A stretch of DNA of 43,758 nucleotides from an uncultured bacterium (GCA_902779865.1 CACZDG010000038.1:1-43758), one strand, 5' to 3'. Counted from the stretch's first letter, positions 8,195-18,153 are shown. The notes: generated by a model from the letters alone, not told the origin. Made by a program: numbers and translations.

Positions 8195-9532
8195 TTACAC
8201 GCGATAAATCAATTTATCAGGCAAGCCCGCCGCAACCACAAACATAACCATGTAAATCGGCAAGTAAGTGATTCTGCCGAAACGCTCCAGATTCTCGTTG
8301 TTCAGCACGAATGCCTCTTCTATCTGGTAGTTGGCATCTGCAAGCACGTTGCTCAGCGCATTGTGCCGTTTGTAGTCCTTGCCGCTCTTCACCTCTATCG
8401 GCGTCACGCCGCCGCCGCGCTCCACCACGAAATCAAGTTCACCCTTTTTCTTCGAATGGTAGTAGTGGGGCGCAAGCCCTTTGGACAGCAACTCCTGCGC
8501 AACCACGTTCTCATAGACGGCGCCTATGTTCAAGCCGCTTTCGCCCGCAAGTATGCGCAATTGGATTCCATTTGCATACATGGCCGCCAGCAGCCCCACG
8601 TCATTGGCAAATAACTTGAACAGGCTGCGCTTCTCCGAAAGTTTCAGCGGCGCCTTTGGCTCTTCCACGCAGTATGCGGGAATCGCCGCCCCGGCGTTTT
8701 TCAGCCAGAGGAAACCCTCCTCCACGCGCGTGAAGCGACTGCCGGGAAGGACGCTCGCCATCTTGAACCGGCGGTTTTCCGATGACAGCTCAGATGGCAG
8801 GAGATCATAGACTTCGCGTATGCGCAAGGCGTGGTTCGGATCATATTTCGATATGTCGCGACGGTATGCGCGTATCACGAACTGCTGCTCAGCCGCGACT
8901 GCGGAAAGGTCGTTGGTGGCGACATACTTATCGACTGCTGCCGGCATGCCTCCGACAACAAGGTACAACCTGAAATACCTCATTAGCCTATCGTGGATGA
9001 AGGGATCCACTTTCCGTCTGCCATCCCACGCCGCACGTGCCTCGCCTACAACGTCGCCGCCCACGCCGTTCGCCCAGAGGAATTCCTCGAAGTCCAATGG
9101 ATACATCTCAATCTCATCCATGAATCCAACTGGAACCGAGCGCACATTCTTCAACTCAACGCCCAGAAGCGATCCGCTATAGACGTAATGGCATCCGCCC
9201 TTGCCTGCGAGGAATTTCGCGTATGTCATAGCTTCAGGACATTCCTGCACCTCGTCGAAAAACACAAGCGTGCTGCCGGGAATCATTCTGCCATTCGCGT
9301 ATGCCGATAGGCGGCGCAGGACATCCTGCTCATCAGCCACATCGTGGAAGATTGCCATAGCAGCAGGTTCTTTGATGAAATTGATTTCCACCAAAGATTG
9401 ATAGTACCGTTTCGCAAACTCCTCAATGATAAAAGTCTTTCCCACCTGCCTTGCACCGGTCACAAGCAGGGTCTTTTTATCGGCACTCTCGCGGAACGCC
9501 TCCAATTTTGGCCATATTTTCCTTTGAAGCAT
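8195..9532 (-). CDS. AAA_14/DUF4143 ATPase with C-terminal nuclease-like domain
   Basis: This 445-residue ATPase belongs to the widespread but poorly understood AAA_14-DUF4143 family. Walker A is GARQVGKT (26-33). Walker B is TLVFFDEVQECP, with Asp93 and Glu94. The middle holds a winged-helix-like region. The C-terminal DUF4143 part has the pattern GELDFVV then PIEVKSG (about 365-385), resembling a PD-(D/E)XK nuclease core. No signal peptide or membrane segment is seen. Proteins of this family occur in many copies in gut anaerobes and have been linked to mobile DNA and defence, without an established role. GGAG lies 7 bp before the ATG. It has its own promoter, built into a 33-bp repeat array. 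Confidence 0.9.
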   Translation of the reverse strand: MLQRKIWPKLEAFRESADKKTLLVTGARQVGKTFIIEEFAKRYYQSLVEINFIKEPAAMAIFHDVADEQDVLRRLSAYANGRMIPGSTLVFFDEVQECPEAMTYAKFLAGKGGCHYVYSGSLLGVELKNVRSVPVGFMDEIEMYPLDFEEFLWANGVGGDVVGEARAAWDGRRKVDPFIHDRLMRYFRLYLVVGGMPAAVDKYVATNDLSAVAAEQQFVIRAYRRDISKYDPNHALRIREVYDLLPSELSSENRRFKMASVLPGSRFTRVEEGFLWLKNAGAAIPAYCVEEPKAPLKLSEKRSLFKLFANDVGLLAAMYANGIQLRILAGESGLNIGAVYENVVAQELLSKGLAPHYYHSKKKGELDFVVERGGGVTPIEVKSGKDYKRHNALSNVLADANYQIEEAFVLNNENLERFGRITYLPIYMVMFVVAAGLPDKLIYRV

Positions 9533-9555
9533 CGTTTTTCTCCATTGGCACGTGT

Positions 9556-9584
9556 ATTATATCACCCCTTCAGCAATTCCGCAA
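9556..9584 (-). promoter_or_regulatory. Promoter of the DUF4143 ATPase gene
   Basis: TTGCGG (9579-9584) and TATAAT (9556-9561) are 17 bp apart, with TGA preceding the -10. The -35 hexamer lies inside the gene-proximal copy of a 33-bp repeat. The leader is about 17 nt. Confidence 0.75.
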
Positions 9585-9652
9585 CCCGAAAATGAGGTGC
9601 TTTCGACAATTCCGCATCCCGAAAATGGGTCGTTTTCGACAATTCCGCAACC
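9571..9652 (-). repeat. 33-bp direct repeat array over the DUF4143 promoter
   Basis: CAATTCCGCA recurs at 9574, 9607 and 9640, exactly 33 bp apart, with CCCGAAAATG following in the first two copies. Read on the minus strand each copy presents G-rich sequence then TGCGGAATTG. The copy nearest the gene supplies the -35 element. Thirty-three bp is close to three helical turns, so the copies face the same side of the DNA. Confidence 0.85.
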
Positions 9653-9664
9653 TAGGGCTTCCGG

Positions 9665-10606
9665 CTAACCACGAATCACTCTTGCATCAAGCTCGATCTC
9701 GAAAAGCCATTCGTCGCGGCACACGTCGCACACGGTCTCAATCGCGAAATCCTCCCGCAGACCATAAGCCGCGAGCCACGAGCGCCACGCATACGCGAAA
9801 TCAGGCTCTTTCAAATACACCACCGCGCGCGAAACATCGCCCCACCCGCAGCCGCGGCTCTTGAGGATCGCATGAACCGCAGTCATCGTGCAGTCGATCT
9901 GCTTGGAGATATCGCCCACGAAGGCGACGTCGTGGCTGTCGGGCGCGATCGACGCCGTACCGCTCACCAGAAGCAACCTTTGATCAGGCCACTGGATTTC
10001 CGCAGCGCGGCTGAAGCTCGAACGATACGCCATCGCCGGCGCCTGAAGCGGAGATTCCACGATCTCCGCCTTCACGCGCCCATCCTTCGGCTTCACCGCC
10101 ACCGCGCCCGCCGTGATCGCCGCGCCGTCGAGGTTCGCGCTGCCGATGCCGGTGGACGCCGGAAGGAACGTATCAAAGACCCCGCGAGATTCAAAGAAGG
10201 CAGTGCGCGCAGCGTTGAACTCGCCGTACCATTCGCACACGCGGTCGATGTAGAGCCACGTGCGCACCACGTGCGCGAAAGTCATGCCCGCCTCCGCGAG
10301 CAACGCCTCCATCTCAAGGAACACGGACGACGCCTGCGCACCCCTCGCCGCAGCAATATCCGCCGGCAAAACGCCCGCCAGAAGGCAGTAGCTCGCAAGA
10401 TCATCTTCCCACGTCTCGCCCACAACGCGACCACCGCGCATTAGAGGCTTGGAAGGTCTCGCTTCAGCGCGGCCAAGTTCAAAAACGCCTTGCGCCGTCG
10501 GCAATCCGCCAACGGGATTCACGAGCCGGAAGGATGCAACTTCCTTCCGCGAACGCGACGCGACCTCATCAACCGCGCCCCAGATGAATTCTACTGATTT
10601 GCTCAC
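9665..10606 (-). CDS. Double RidA/YjgF-like protein (chorismatase-like fold)
   Basis: This 313-residue cytoplasmic protein has two RidA-like halves. The N-terminal half includes EMEALLAEAGMTFAHVVRTW (about 93-112) and the C-terminal half includes LLLVSGTASIAPDSH followed by ILKSRGCGWGDVSRAVVYLK. RidA proteins deaminate reactive enamine/imine intermediates. Tandem versions are also the fold of FkbO/Hyg5-type chorismatases, so either a Rid-like hydrolase or an aromatic-acid enzyme is possible; I cannot assign a substrate. The frame opens at a GTG (10606) with no clear Shine-Dalgarno, so the start is uncertain by a few codons. It stands alone, 56 bp after the stop of the giant secreted-protein gene. 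Confidence 0.75.
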   Translation of the reverse strand: MSKSVEFIWGAVDEVASRSRKEVASFRLVNPVGGLPTAQGVFELGRAEARPSKPLMRGGRVVGETWEDDLASYCLLAGVLPADIAAARGAQASSVFLEMEALLAEAGMTFAHVVRTWLYIDRVCEWYGEFNAARTAFFESRGVFDTFLPASTGIGSANLDGAAITAGAVAVKPKDGRVKAEIVESPLQAPAMAYRSSFSRAAEIQWPDQRLLLVSGTASIAPDSHDVAFVGDISKQIDCTMTAVHAILKSRGCGWGDVSRAVVYLKEPDFAYAWRSWLAAYGLREDFAIETVCDVCRDEWLFEIELDARVIRG

Positions 10607-10662
10607 GGCACATATTAAAGCAGTTTATCTTGAAAGAGTTGTCACGGGGCAGTCACGATTTC

Positions 10663-13600
10663 TCAAGGCGTAGAATTCGGTGCCGCCCAGTTCGCCTTGA
10701 GCGGAACAATGGAAACGCGTCCGTCAGGATTGTCCTCGATGGTGAACTTCCAAAGCAACATAGGATAATCGAACCGATACTGCGGCCAATCGTAGTAGTA
10801 GCCCATCGAAGTTGAAGAAAAAGGATCAAGCACGTCAATGCGCGTAAGGAACGGATGCGCACTGCCCCTTGCGCCGAAGGAATCCGGCGTAAACACGTAC
10901 TGCTGCAGCGGAAGGTACCTATCCCTCACATCGGGCTTCTGGAGCGCACCCGTGATGCTGAACACGACGCTCGTCCAAGCCTGCCTGCCGTCGTAGTACT
11001 TGCTGCCTTCGCCATCGTAAACAAGACCGTTCAGGTGGTCCGGCGGGCGAGGGGCGTATTGTTCTTTGTCGAACTTGGGGGCCGTGCGGTAAACGGTGTT
11101 CGTGATCATCATCGTCACCGTCGTAAATATGTTGGTGATTTTCAGGCCGCCGTTCAGCTCTTTCTCGTAAGGCAGCTGAGCTGGGTAGAATGTTCCACTA
11201 ATCGACGGCGACATACCCATGCTGGCGACAAACTTAATGTTGCTGCCGCCGCAAATCGGCTCCGTATGCACGGGCGGAATGTCGAGCCAGTACATTTCCG
11301 TAAGCGAGAGTTTAACTGTGTTACCATCATTATCTTTTACCGGATTTAAGGCAAGATCATAATACTCCGCCGCGCTCAGATCCTCGGGGCCGTAGCCGCT
11401 GTAGTTCTTCAGCAGCCAGTCGAGCACCGCAGGCGTGTAGCGGTTTTCCGGCGTGAGGCCCCACGTCTCGGCGAGGGTGGACTGCGGCTCGGCGTCGATC
11501 ACGATGTCGATCTGATTTGACACCTGAGCAAAGTTGAGCTTGTAGGTGCCCTTACTGCCCTGCGCACCCGCCACGGGGATGCCGTTGGTCGTGCAATTGC
11601 CGATCTGGTACCAGTTCGTGACCACCACCTCGATGTTCGTCGTCGTACCCACCGGCACCACGATCACCGCGCTCGGGCTGAGTTCGCGGCCGCCGTAGAA
11701 CTGCGTCATGAACTGCGGCTTCAGGAGCGTGGAGTATATCCATGCGTTTCCGCCGTTGGGCGTGAGGAAATAGCCTTTGGGAATTTCCTGCAACGTGCCG
11801 TCTCTAAGTTTGTTGATCTCGCCTGGCGTACGCACCATGGCGTTGGTCCAGTTGCTCGGATCGGCCTCCTCGCCGTGGCTGCGCCACACGCCAATTGACG
11901 ATCCACCTTCATAATCAATATCCACCAGATCCCGCCCCACGAAGAACCACGTGCTATCAGAATCGATCTCCTTCAGCTTTTCAACGAGTTCCGTGCCTGT
12001 ACGGCCAGCACCCGAGACGTGCGCGTACCTGTTCGTGCCCTCCACCACGACCTCGTGCTCGACGATGCCGCTGGGACGCAAGAGCTGAATGCCATACGGG
12101 TACTGGTACTGGAAGACGCCGTTGATAAGCGTGTTCGTGGTCATGGTCTTCCAGTTGCCGTCGCTCTTGCTCCTCACGTAACCCGTGGCGCTTGGCGAGC
12201 ACACGCTCACGAACGTGTAGTGGTTCGTGTTGTCCACGCCGGGATTGCTGCCCGTCTTAGAAGTGATGCCGCTAACGCCGTCGTCGTATCCGATAGACGC
12301 AAGCGACGCCGTTTTCCGGTTGTAGTCGGTGAACTGGATGCGCCAGCCACGGAGGTTTGCGTTCTGCGGCACCGCGAGCTCGATGAACTGGTAAAGCCCC
12401 TGCAAGTCCTGCGCGTCGCAGAGGTTCAGCTCGTTGAGCCACGCACGACGCGGCGAGATCGAGTCGAGGATCGTGTAGGCCGAGAACTGCTCGGGGTCGC
12501 GCGAATCGTTGCCCTCGCCCACTTTCGAGCCTCGGTACCAGGCGGGTTTCACCCAGTCCGCCAACGAAAGCTCGTTGGTCAGCGTGTTGCTATCACCGAT
12601 CTTGCGGAACGTCGCGTACAACATGTACTGGTAAACCGTGTTAGGAGTTTCCTCCGGCGGCATGATAGACAACGGGAACTTGTAAATGTGGCTGCGGTAG
12701 ATCATCGTGTTTTCCACGTTGGCAAGCTCGCTCGAGAAACGCTGCTGCACATCGCGCCCCGCGACCTTCGTGTACGCCGGCAGATCCTTCCACTGCTTGT
12801 AGCCCCACGGGTACTGGCCGCGGTACACTTCCATGAACACGCGGATCGAGCTCATGTCCAGCTCCCTCGCCATCTGCGCCGGCTCAACGCGACACTGGAT
12901 GCCCCAGGATTCTTCAATGAGCGGCTGCTGGCTTTCGCTCATGATGTCCTTGATCTCGATGACGTCCGCCGAACGGATGCCGTCGCGGAACGGACGCGCG
13001 TCGAGCAACTTCAACCTCGGCGAGATCAACTCGCTCGCGCTCATCTCGTCGATCATCACGCGGTTGATTGGCGACTGCTTCGGCTCAATGTCGGCCCACT
13101 CCCAAGCCTCTGCCTGCCCCGCAGGATAGCGCCCCCAACGCGCACCGGCGGCGGAAAGACGCACCGCCTTATACGGACTCGTCGTGTCCTTTTTGTACGT
13201 CCACTCGAACGGCTGGTACGTGGAACTCGTCACAACGAAGTTCGTGAGGATGTCCCATGTGGCACTGCCGTTAACCGTTTGGTCCACGCCTGGATCGGTA
13301 CCGCCGTAGAGCGTGATTACGGCAGGCGTTTGCGCCGGAGGCTGGTTCGTGTCGAAGAGCCTCGCGCGGAAGCTGACCGTGCCGATGCCGTTGGTGAGCG
13401 CGGCGCACTGCACGAACGGATTTTGCCGCTCGTATTCCTTGGCGCGTTCCGAATCCTTAAGCCCGATGCCCTGCGCGGCGGGCTTGGTGTTGTCCTCGTT
13501 TTTCGCCGAGAAGTTGAGCGCGATGGAGAGACCGGCTGGGTAGTCAGTGAGATATGCGTACGGCCCCGCCTTGCTAGTACTGCCGTTCCAGCCTTCCGTG

Positions 13601-16600
13601 TGGACGTTCCACCCGAACCACGATTTCTGGCCGATCATCGGCTCGTCCCAGCAGTGCGCCTCCGTTATGGTGATTTTGCCGTAGTCCTCAAGGCGCTTGC
13701 GCTCTTCTACCGTATCCACCCCAAGTACCTGGCTGACAATGGACGGATCCACTATCACGCGGATCAATCCGCAAACGTTCGTGAGAACCGTCCTGCCCTC
13801 ATCGTCTTCAATCCAATGCTGACGCAGGCTGATGAACGTGGTGCGCGAACCTCTCCTGAGTTCTGTGCTCGTCAACCCCTTGAAACTGTGCGTCTCAACA
13901 GTGGTCCAGATGAGGCCGCCACTGCTCTCCGTAAGATCGGTGAGACGTGGCACATCACCGCCGTTCTTGGCATAGCGCGGGGTCATGTTGGTGGCGATCT
14001 GCACAAGCATCACGCAGTTGGAATCGGCGTTTTCATACGAGTAGCTGAACATGGAAAGTCCGTTCAGTAGGCATGGCGAACGGATGCCCATCGGATAATT
14101 GGCCCTGCCGCGCGACGGCTGGAGCAGACATTTATTCGTCGCGCTATGCGTGGTAATCCAGCCCTTCGTATAGACCCAGTCAAAGTTGTATTCGTCCTTT
14201 GAATGGCCCGAATGATCCCACACGTTTTCGCCTTCCCACGACTTGAGCACAACGTCGTCAAGAACCACGCCGTCTCTTTCCTCTTCGCTCGTTCTCAGGC
14301 TCACCTTCCACTTGCCAGGCATCTTCGGCGAAATCGTGAAGCTGTTCGTGGTGAAGGAGCTGATGTTCGCCTCGTATCCATAATACTTCCATCCGCCATC
14401 GGGATCGCTGCCATCCAACTCGTCATTATTCAACCATACCTGGACCGTCTGGTTTGACGGCACCACTCCAACCAGACAGCCGTTCCCCCTAAATGCCGAT
14501 GCCGTGGAATCGTCAGCCAGCTCAAGCATCCAGCGTTCACTATCATAAGTCCATGATGCGTTGTCGTCCTCGTCGTCATCAAAGTTGTTTATATCCAAAT
14601 ATTTTCTCTTTATCGGAGTGCCGGTGGCGTTGATTTTGGCGTCCGCGATATCAGTGGGCGGCGTTACAACGTCGTGAATCTGCATCCAGCCAAATCCCGC
14701 CCGGCAATCCGTTGACCCTACGCCGTATGTGCCGCCTCTCCTGAGGTTTCCGGGGGTTTCATCCACGAATGAGATGTTGGAGTCGAGCAAGTTGCTGATG
14801 TCTGTGCCTATTCCGGCCGCAGTGGGAGTCGCAGCCAAATGTCCTTCCAGACGCACCTTCCCGTTTACCATGGTATAGACGAGGAAATACGCCGTAGTCC
14901 ATTTGCTTGACCTTCTTTCGTCATCGCTTATAGGCATGAGTTTGCCGGCATAAGACGCTGAATTGAGCAACGTGGCTTCCATTCCGGAACCTTTCTTCTT
15001 CGGCGCCCACTTGTATAGTTCCAACGTCACCTCGGGGTCCGTCGTCGCTATCTTCGTCCTCGTCATGCGGAATTCGTAGCACCCCTGTTCCCCACGATGG
15101 TACCCAATAAGCGAAATGGAAGGATTGACGGGTGAAATGTCATTGGGGAAATGCCGTGCATCCTCGTAATCCTGGCTCATGGTCACCTTCGCGCTGATGG
15201 CGTAGTTCTTGAGCATGCCGCCATACATGTAAAGGGCAAAGTCATCATAATCCACCGGCTGTGAGACGCGCGCGGTGAAGGACACCGACTCAAGGCCAGG
15301 CAGCAGTTCATCTGCGCCGAAATTTTCAAAGTTTAGCTTCCCGGCTCCCGCCCCGTCAATTGCAAGCGCCAAGTTGGAGTCGGCTCCGCGTACGCTCCGC
15401 ACGTACCGTGCGTTTTGGGCCGTCCAGCCGTTTGGCGTCTCGATCGAGGAATACCACTTGTTAAGCCCGTAGCCCGTACTGCTGCTGGACGATATGTTGA
15501 ATTCCTCTCTCCAGTGAGTGCTGCTGTACGGCAGCAGCCAGGTGTTGAACGACGCGGGGTACTCCTTCTTATCCTCGGATACGCCGCTGTCGGAAATGAT
15601 GCCAGTCTCGTTCGTGATTACCGTGTGCCCGACGAAGCCGTTTATCGCGTCAGTCCACTGGTTGAAGTTCTGGTACGACGCATGGGAGAACGAGAACGCC
15701 CCCTGCTCGTCGTTGTACTCAATCTTGAGGTACACGGAGGAATCGTCCAGCACCACGCTCATTTTATGCGTGTTGTTCGTGGAGAGCGTGGAGGTGAAGG
15801 GCAGCGAATCAACAGCGTCGGCGGCAAAATACTCGTTCGTGCGAACGTGCCACGTGGCGGAGTCGGTCTCGTTCGTGTAGTGCTCCTTCGCCTTGATCGT
15901 GAACGTAAGCCTCGCGCCCACGCCGTTCGTCGGGATGCCGTAGTGATAACGCCAAAGGTGATCGCCCACAAGCGACATGCGCACATCTACCTTGTTCGTA
16001 TCGCATGCGCCGGTAACCGTGTTCGTGACGATTTCAAGCTCACCCACGAGCTTCACCCATTCCATGTTGCTCTCACCCTCGCGTATGCGCACAAAGTAGT
16101 CTGTGCCCATCGTAGGCAGTTTATCATCCACCGTGTACGTCGCACGATTTGTGATGGCGGTAGCTCCCTCAGTCCACCCATCACCATATCCGACAGCCGA
16201 TGAAAACGCATAATCCCTCACATCGTAATATGGCGCTATAATCTCAGCCGTGAAATAATATTCAAGATCGCCCACGCCTTCAGTCAACGGGATTTCTGCC
16301 GATGTCACCAAATTAGATGTAGTAAAAGAAATTGAATCTACGCTTGTTTGGTCAAAAGGGCGTTCGTTCCATGCTCCAACATTTTGATTTAGATACCGCC
16401 ACCTATAAACCATTTTGGGGTTCGTAACAGTAACCGCTGTCCTCACGGCCGTATTGGTATAGAACTCAACAAACGCATGTCCACGTACACCCGTTTCTTG
16501 TGACGCTAAAAAAGGAGTGGTAAAATCCCCGATACACCCAAGGACTTCCTCTCCTGTTAATGTAGCATCGTAATCAGTCCCATATCGCGACAGCGTTGCA

Positions 16601-17577
16601 CTCATTGGTGGGTAGGATGCTATAATATTATCAACGAGAACAAGCCCCGCAGTGTCAATAGCACCACTTTCCTTCTCAATGCGTCGAATACGGAACCGTA
16701 TCGGAGCACGATAATCCAAACGTGCCCTCATACGATAAAAGAGTCCTGAACCACTAGCAGAGGAAGCTAAAAGCACATTAGTTGCAGCATGGTCAATTTC
16801 CGTTAACTTAGTACCCTCAACCGTAAACAACGTAAAGGGGCATACCTGCCAATCCATCTTCGTATAATCATCAAGGCTTGCATTAAAACTAAATCCATCT
16901 TCAACCGCAGCCGCAGTTAGGTTCGTCGCAATCTCTAAAACAAGATGCGTATTTACGGCTACAACAAATGAATTCACAGCATCAAAATATATAGTACCGA
17001 TACCTTCCTCGTAATATGGTGAATAGATTACAGCATTCTCTGCATTTCTCATGACAACCGACCCAACACTACCTGCACCCGCATCTGTTAATGGAATATT
17101 TGCAGCAAAGGGGGAAGTAATCGCTTTAGCCGTCGGCGACCATGGAATATAATTTCGGGTCGCATTAAGCACAGTTGCACTTCCTGCCCTACAGTTGTCC
17201 AGTTCCCAATACTTAGTCCCATCATCTGCGTACATAATATGATTCGTTCCAGGAAGTAGGTACCTAGTAGGGGAAACTGGCAGCACCGAGGGACCAGTAT
17301 GTACCCAATAGGTTTTCGCAGCAGTATTTGTATCGTAGTATCCCTGACTACTCACTTGCGCAAGTACCTTGTTATCATTGTTCATCAGGAGAACACGATC
17401 ATTACCCATCATCCAATACCCCCACGCACGCTCCCCGGAGAGGAGCGCGAACACGACGACGAGCAGGAGGAGTGCTGAGGGTACACTGCGCCTAGAGAGG
17501 GAGCAAAGCCGCCCGAAGAGCGGGCGTCCAATGCTTCCCCTCTCTCCAAACCAGCATTTTGTGCGCCGTTTATTCAT
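10663..17577 (-). CDS. Giant secreted protein, 2304 residues, with lamin-tail-like domain
   Basis: This is a very large exported protein of unknown function. A signal peptide with hydrophobic core SALLLLVVVFALLSG (about 34-48) is followed by GERAWGY. The body is rich in Thr, Asn, Ser and Asp, with beta-sandwich-like stretches. Residues about 1700-1850 begin with RRAWLNELNLCDAQDLQGLY and contain QFIELAVPQ, the pattern of a lamin-tail domain found in bacterial surface proteins. No sorting signal or membrane anchor is visible; it ends in NWAAPNSTP. AGAGG lies just before the ATG. Bases about 16.2-17.4 kb, the N-terminal part after the signal, are visibly richer in A+T than the rest, suggesting a mosaic. 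It has the shared island promoter cassette. Adhesin, scaffold or glycan-binding roles are all possible. Confidence 0.85.
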   Translation of the reverse strand: MNKRRTKCWFGERGSIGRPLFGRLCSLSRRSVPSALLLLVVVFALLSGERAWGYWMMGNDRVLLMNNDNKVLAQVSSQGYYDTNTAAKTYWVHTGPSVLPVSPTRYLLPGTNHIMYADDGTKYWELDNCRAGSATVLNATRNYIPWSPTAKAITSPFAANIPLTDAGAGSVGSVVMRNAENAVIYSPYYEEGIGTIYFDAVNSFVVAVNTHLVLEIATNLTAAAVEDGFSFNASLDDYTKMDWQVCPFTLFTVEGTKLTEIDHAATNVLLASSASGSGLFYRMRARLDYRAPIRFRIRRIEKESGAIDTAGLVLVDNIIASYPPMSATLSRYGTDYDATLTGEEVLGCIGDFTTPFLASQETGVRGHAFVEFYTNTAVRTAVTVTNPKMVYRWRYLNQNVGAWNERPFDQTSVDSISFTTSNLVTSAEIPLTEGVGDLEYYFTAEIIAPYYDVRDYAFSSAVGYGDGWTEGATAITNRATYTVDDKLPTMGTDYFVRIREGESNMEWVKLVGELEIVTNTVTGACDTNKVDVRMSLVGDHLWRYHYGIPTNGVGARLTFTIKAKEHYTNETDSATWHVRTNEYFAADAVDSLPFTSTLSTNNTHKMSVVLDDSSVYLKIEYNDEQGAFSFSHASYQNFNQWTDAINGFVGHTVITNETGIISDSGVSEDKKEYPASFNTWLLPYSSTHWREEFNISSSSSTGYGLNKWYSSIETPNGWTAQNARYVRSVRGADSNLALAIDGAGAGKLNFENFGADELLPGLESVSFTARVSQPVDYDDFALYMYGGMLKNYAISAKVTMSQDYEDARHFPNDISPVNPSISLIGYHRGEQGCYEFRMTRTKIATTDPEVTLELYKWAPKKKGSGMEATLLNSASYAGKLMPISDDERRSSKWTTAYFLVYTMVNGKVRLEGHLAATPTAAGIGTDISNLLDSNISFVDETPGNLRRGGTYGVGSTDCRAGFGWMQIHDVVTPPTDIADAKINATGTPIKRKYLDINNFDDDEDDNASWTYDSERWMLELADDSTASAFRGNGCLVGVVPSNQTVQVWLNNDELDGSDPDGGWKYYGYEANISSFTTNSFTISPKMPGKWKVSLRTSEEERDGVVLDDVVLKSWEGENVWDHSGHSKDEYNFDWVYTKGWITTHSATNKCLLQPSRGRANYPMGIRSPCLLNGLSMFSYSYENADSNCVMLVQIATNMTPRYAKNGGDVPRLTDLTESSGGLIWTTVETHSFKGLTSTELRRGSRTTFISLRQHWIEDDEGRTVLTNVCGLIRVIVDPSIVSQVLGVDTVEERKRLEDYGKITITEAHCWDEPMIGQKSWFGWNVHTEGWNGSTSKAGPYAYLTDYPAGLSIALNFSAKNEDNTKPAAQGIGLKDSERAKEYERQNPFVQCAALTNGIGTVSFRARLFDTNQPPAQTPAVITLYGGTDPGVDQTVNGSATWDILTNFVVTSSTYQPFEWTYKKDTTSPYKAVRLSAAGARWGRYPAGQAEAWEWADIEPKQSPINRVMIDEMSASELISPRLKLLDARPFRDGIRSADVIEIKDIMSESQQPLIEESWGIQCRVEPAQMARELDMSSIRVFMEVYRGQYPWGYKQWKDLPAYTKVAGRDVQQRFSSELANVENTMIYRSHIYKFPLSIMPPEETPNTVYQYMLYATFRKIGDSNTLTNELSLADWVKPAWYRGSKVGEGNDSRDPEQFSAYTILDSISPRRAWLNELNLCDAQDLQGLYQFIELAVPQNANLRGWRIQFTDYNRKTASLASIGYDDGVSGITSKTGSNPGVDNTNHYTFVSVCSPSATGYVRSKSDGNWKTMTTNTLINGVFQYQYPYGIQLLRPSGIVEHEVVVEGTNRYAHVSGAGRTGTELVEKLKEIDSDSTWFFVGRDLVDIDYEGGSSIGVWRSHGEEADPSNWTNAMVRTPGEINKLRDGTLQEIPKGYFLTPNGGNAWIYSTLLKPQFMTQFYGGRELSPSAVIVVPVGTTTNIEVVVTNWYQIGNCTTNGIPVAGAQGSKGTYKLNFAQVSNQIDIVIDAEPQSTLAETWGLTPENRYTPAVLDWLLKNYSGYGPEDLSAAEYYDLALNPVKDNDGNTVKLSLTEMYWLDIPPVHTEPICGGSNIKFVASMGMSPSISGTFYPAQLPYEKELNGGLKITNIFTTVTMMITNTVYRTAPKFDKEQYAPRPPDHLNGLVYDGEGSKYYDGRQAWTSVVFSITGALQKPDVRDRYLPLQQYVFTPDSFGARGSAHPFLTRIDVLDPFSSTSMGYYYDWPQYRFDYPMLLWKFTIEDNPDGRVSIVPLKANWAAPNSTP

Positions 17578-17676
17578 GGTGCACCTCTCTTTCTATACTC
17601 ATTTCAAACCATTCACGTCGCTTTCATGCCAAAGCCGTGCGCCCGAGATGGGCACACTACGCCTTGACAAGTCGTA

Positions 17677-17832
17677 AGTTTACCACAACTTGACGACCAT
17701 GTGCAAGAAGGTTTTTTGGAAAGTTTTTGGTGCGTGGGGCGTGGTGGGTGAACAGCTGCCGTGCGCTTTGGGATTTGGAAACAACCATGACAACTTTCAA
17801 TAACAACTTTATCCTTCGGGCGCACCTTGAAC
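17677..17832 (-). promoter_or_regulatory. Promoter cassette copy 1, upstream of the giant secreted-protein gene
   Basis: Read on the minus strand, three GTTGT boxes lead into GGTTGTTTCCAA (about 17780-17810). A C/A-rich spacer follows, then CCAAAAACTTTCC (about 17719-17731), then -35 TTGCAC (17701-17706), 18 bp, and -10 TAAACT (17677-17682) preceded by TGG. The leader of about 93 nt contains a small GCCC/GGGC hairpin (17637-17657). The same arrangement recurs at 18219-18354 and 19482-19615. The remaining gene-free DNA to 17953 is cassette edge plus the low-complexity tract below. Confidence 0.7.
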
Positions 17833-17865
17833 AGGCCTAGTACAAAACTTGTGGTTCATGGTTAG

Positions 17866-17932
17866 TGGTGCGTGGGGCGTGGTGGGTGAGTGCGTGAGTG
17901 GGTGAGTGCGTGAGTGGGTGGTGCCATCCACC
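17866..17932 (+). repeat. GT-rich low-complexity tract
   Basis: A plus-strand run of GTGGT, GGGTG and GAGTGCGTGAGTGGGTG units includes a 16-bp near-perfect tandem duplication at about 17887-17920. Related GTGG-rich or CCAC-rich tracts occur at 19836-19876, 21336-21365, 22264-22320 and 22975-23000, always between genes of this island. Confidence 0.7.
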
Positions 17933-17953
17933 CGGATCTTCCGGAACCACGAA

Positions 17954-18136
17954 CTACGCCCACGCGGGCGGGCGGTGGATGAATCGGTCGCCGCGCTTGC
18001 CGTACGGGATTTCATCGGGCAGTTGGCAGCGAGCCGGAAGATCGCGGGGGATGTTGCGGTAGTATGTGGCTGCACCTTTGAGAAGTCCGTAATACAAGTT
18101 GTATCCGTCAATATACGCTATCGCTCTTTTTCTCAT
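17954..18136 (-). pseudogene. Truncated NYN-domain ribonuclease gene
   Basis: The 60-codon frame begins MRKRAIAYIDGYNLYYGLLKG, the characteristic start of NYN-domain (PIN-like) endoribonucleases, with the first catalytic Asp in YIDGYN. The family normally continues for well over 150 residues, but here similarity fades by about residue 25 and a stop follows. No continuation is evident in the other frames to 17800. GGAG precedes the ATG, and an intact promoter cassette and leader hairpin lie upstream. This is therefore best read as the 5' stump of a once complete gene. A short functional peptide cannot be excluded. Confidence 0.65.
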
Positions 18137-18153
18137 ACGTGCTCCTAAATGCT

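Noticed and set aside
12019..14070. 683-codon plus-strand frame inside the giant secreted-protein gene
   Set aside because: No start signal or domain; it mirrors the codon pattern of the minus-strand gene.
17809..18111. 100-codon minus-strand frame overlapping the NYN fragment
   Set aside because: Thr/Ser/Pro-rich low complexity through the GT-rich tract, with no ribosome site or domain.
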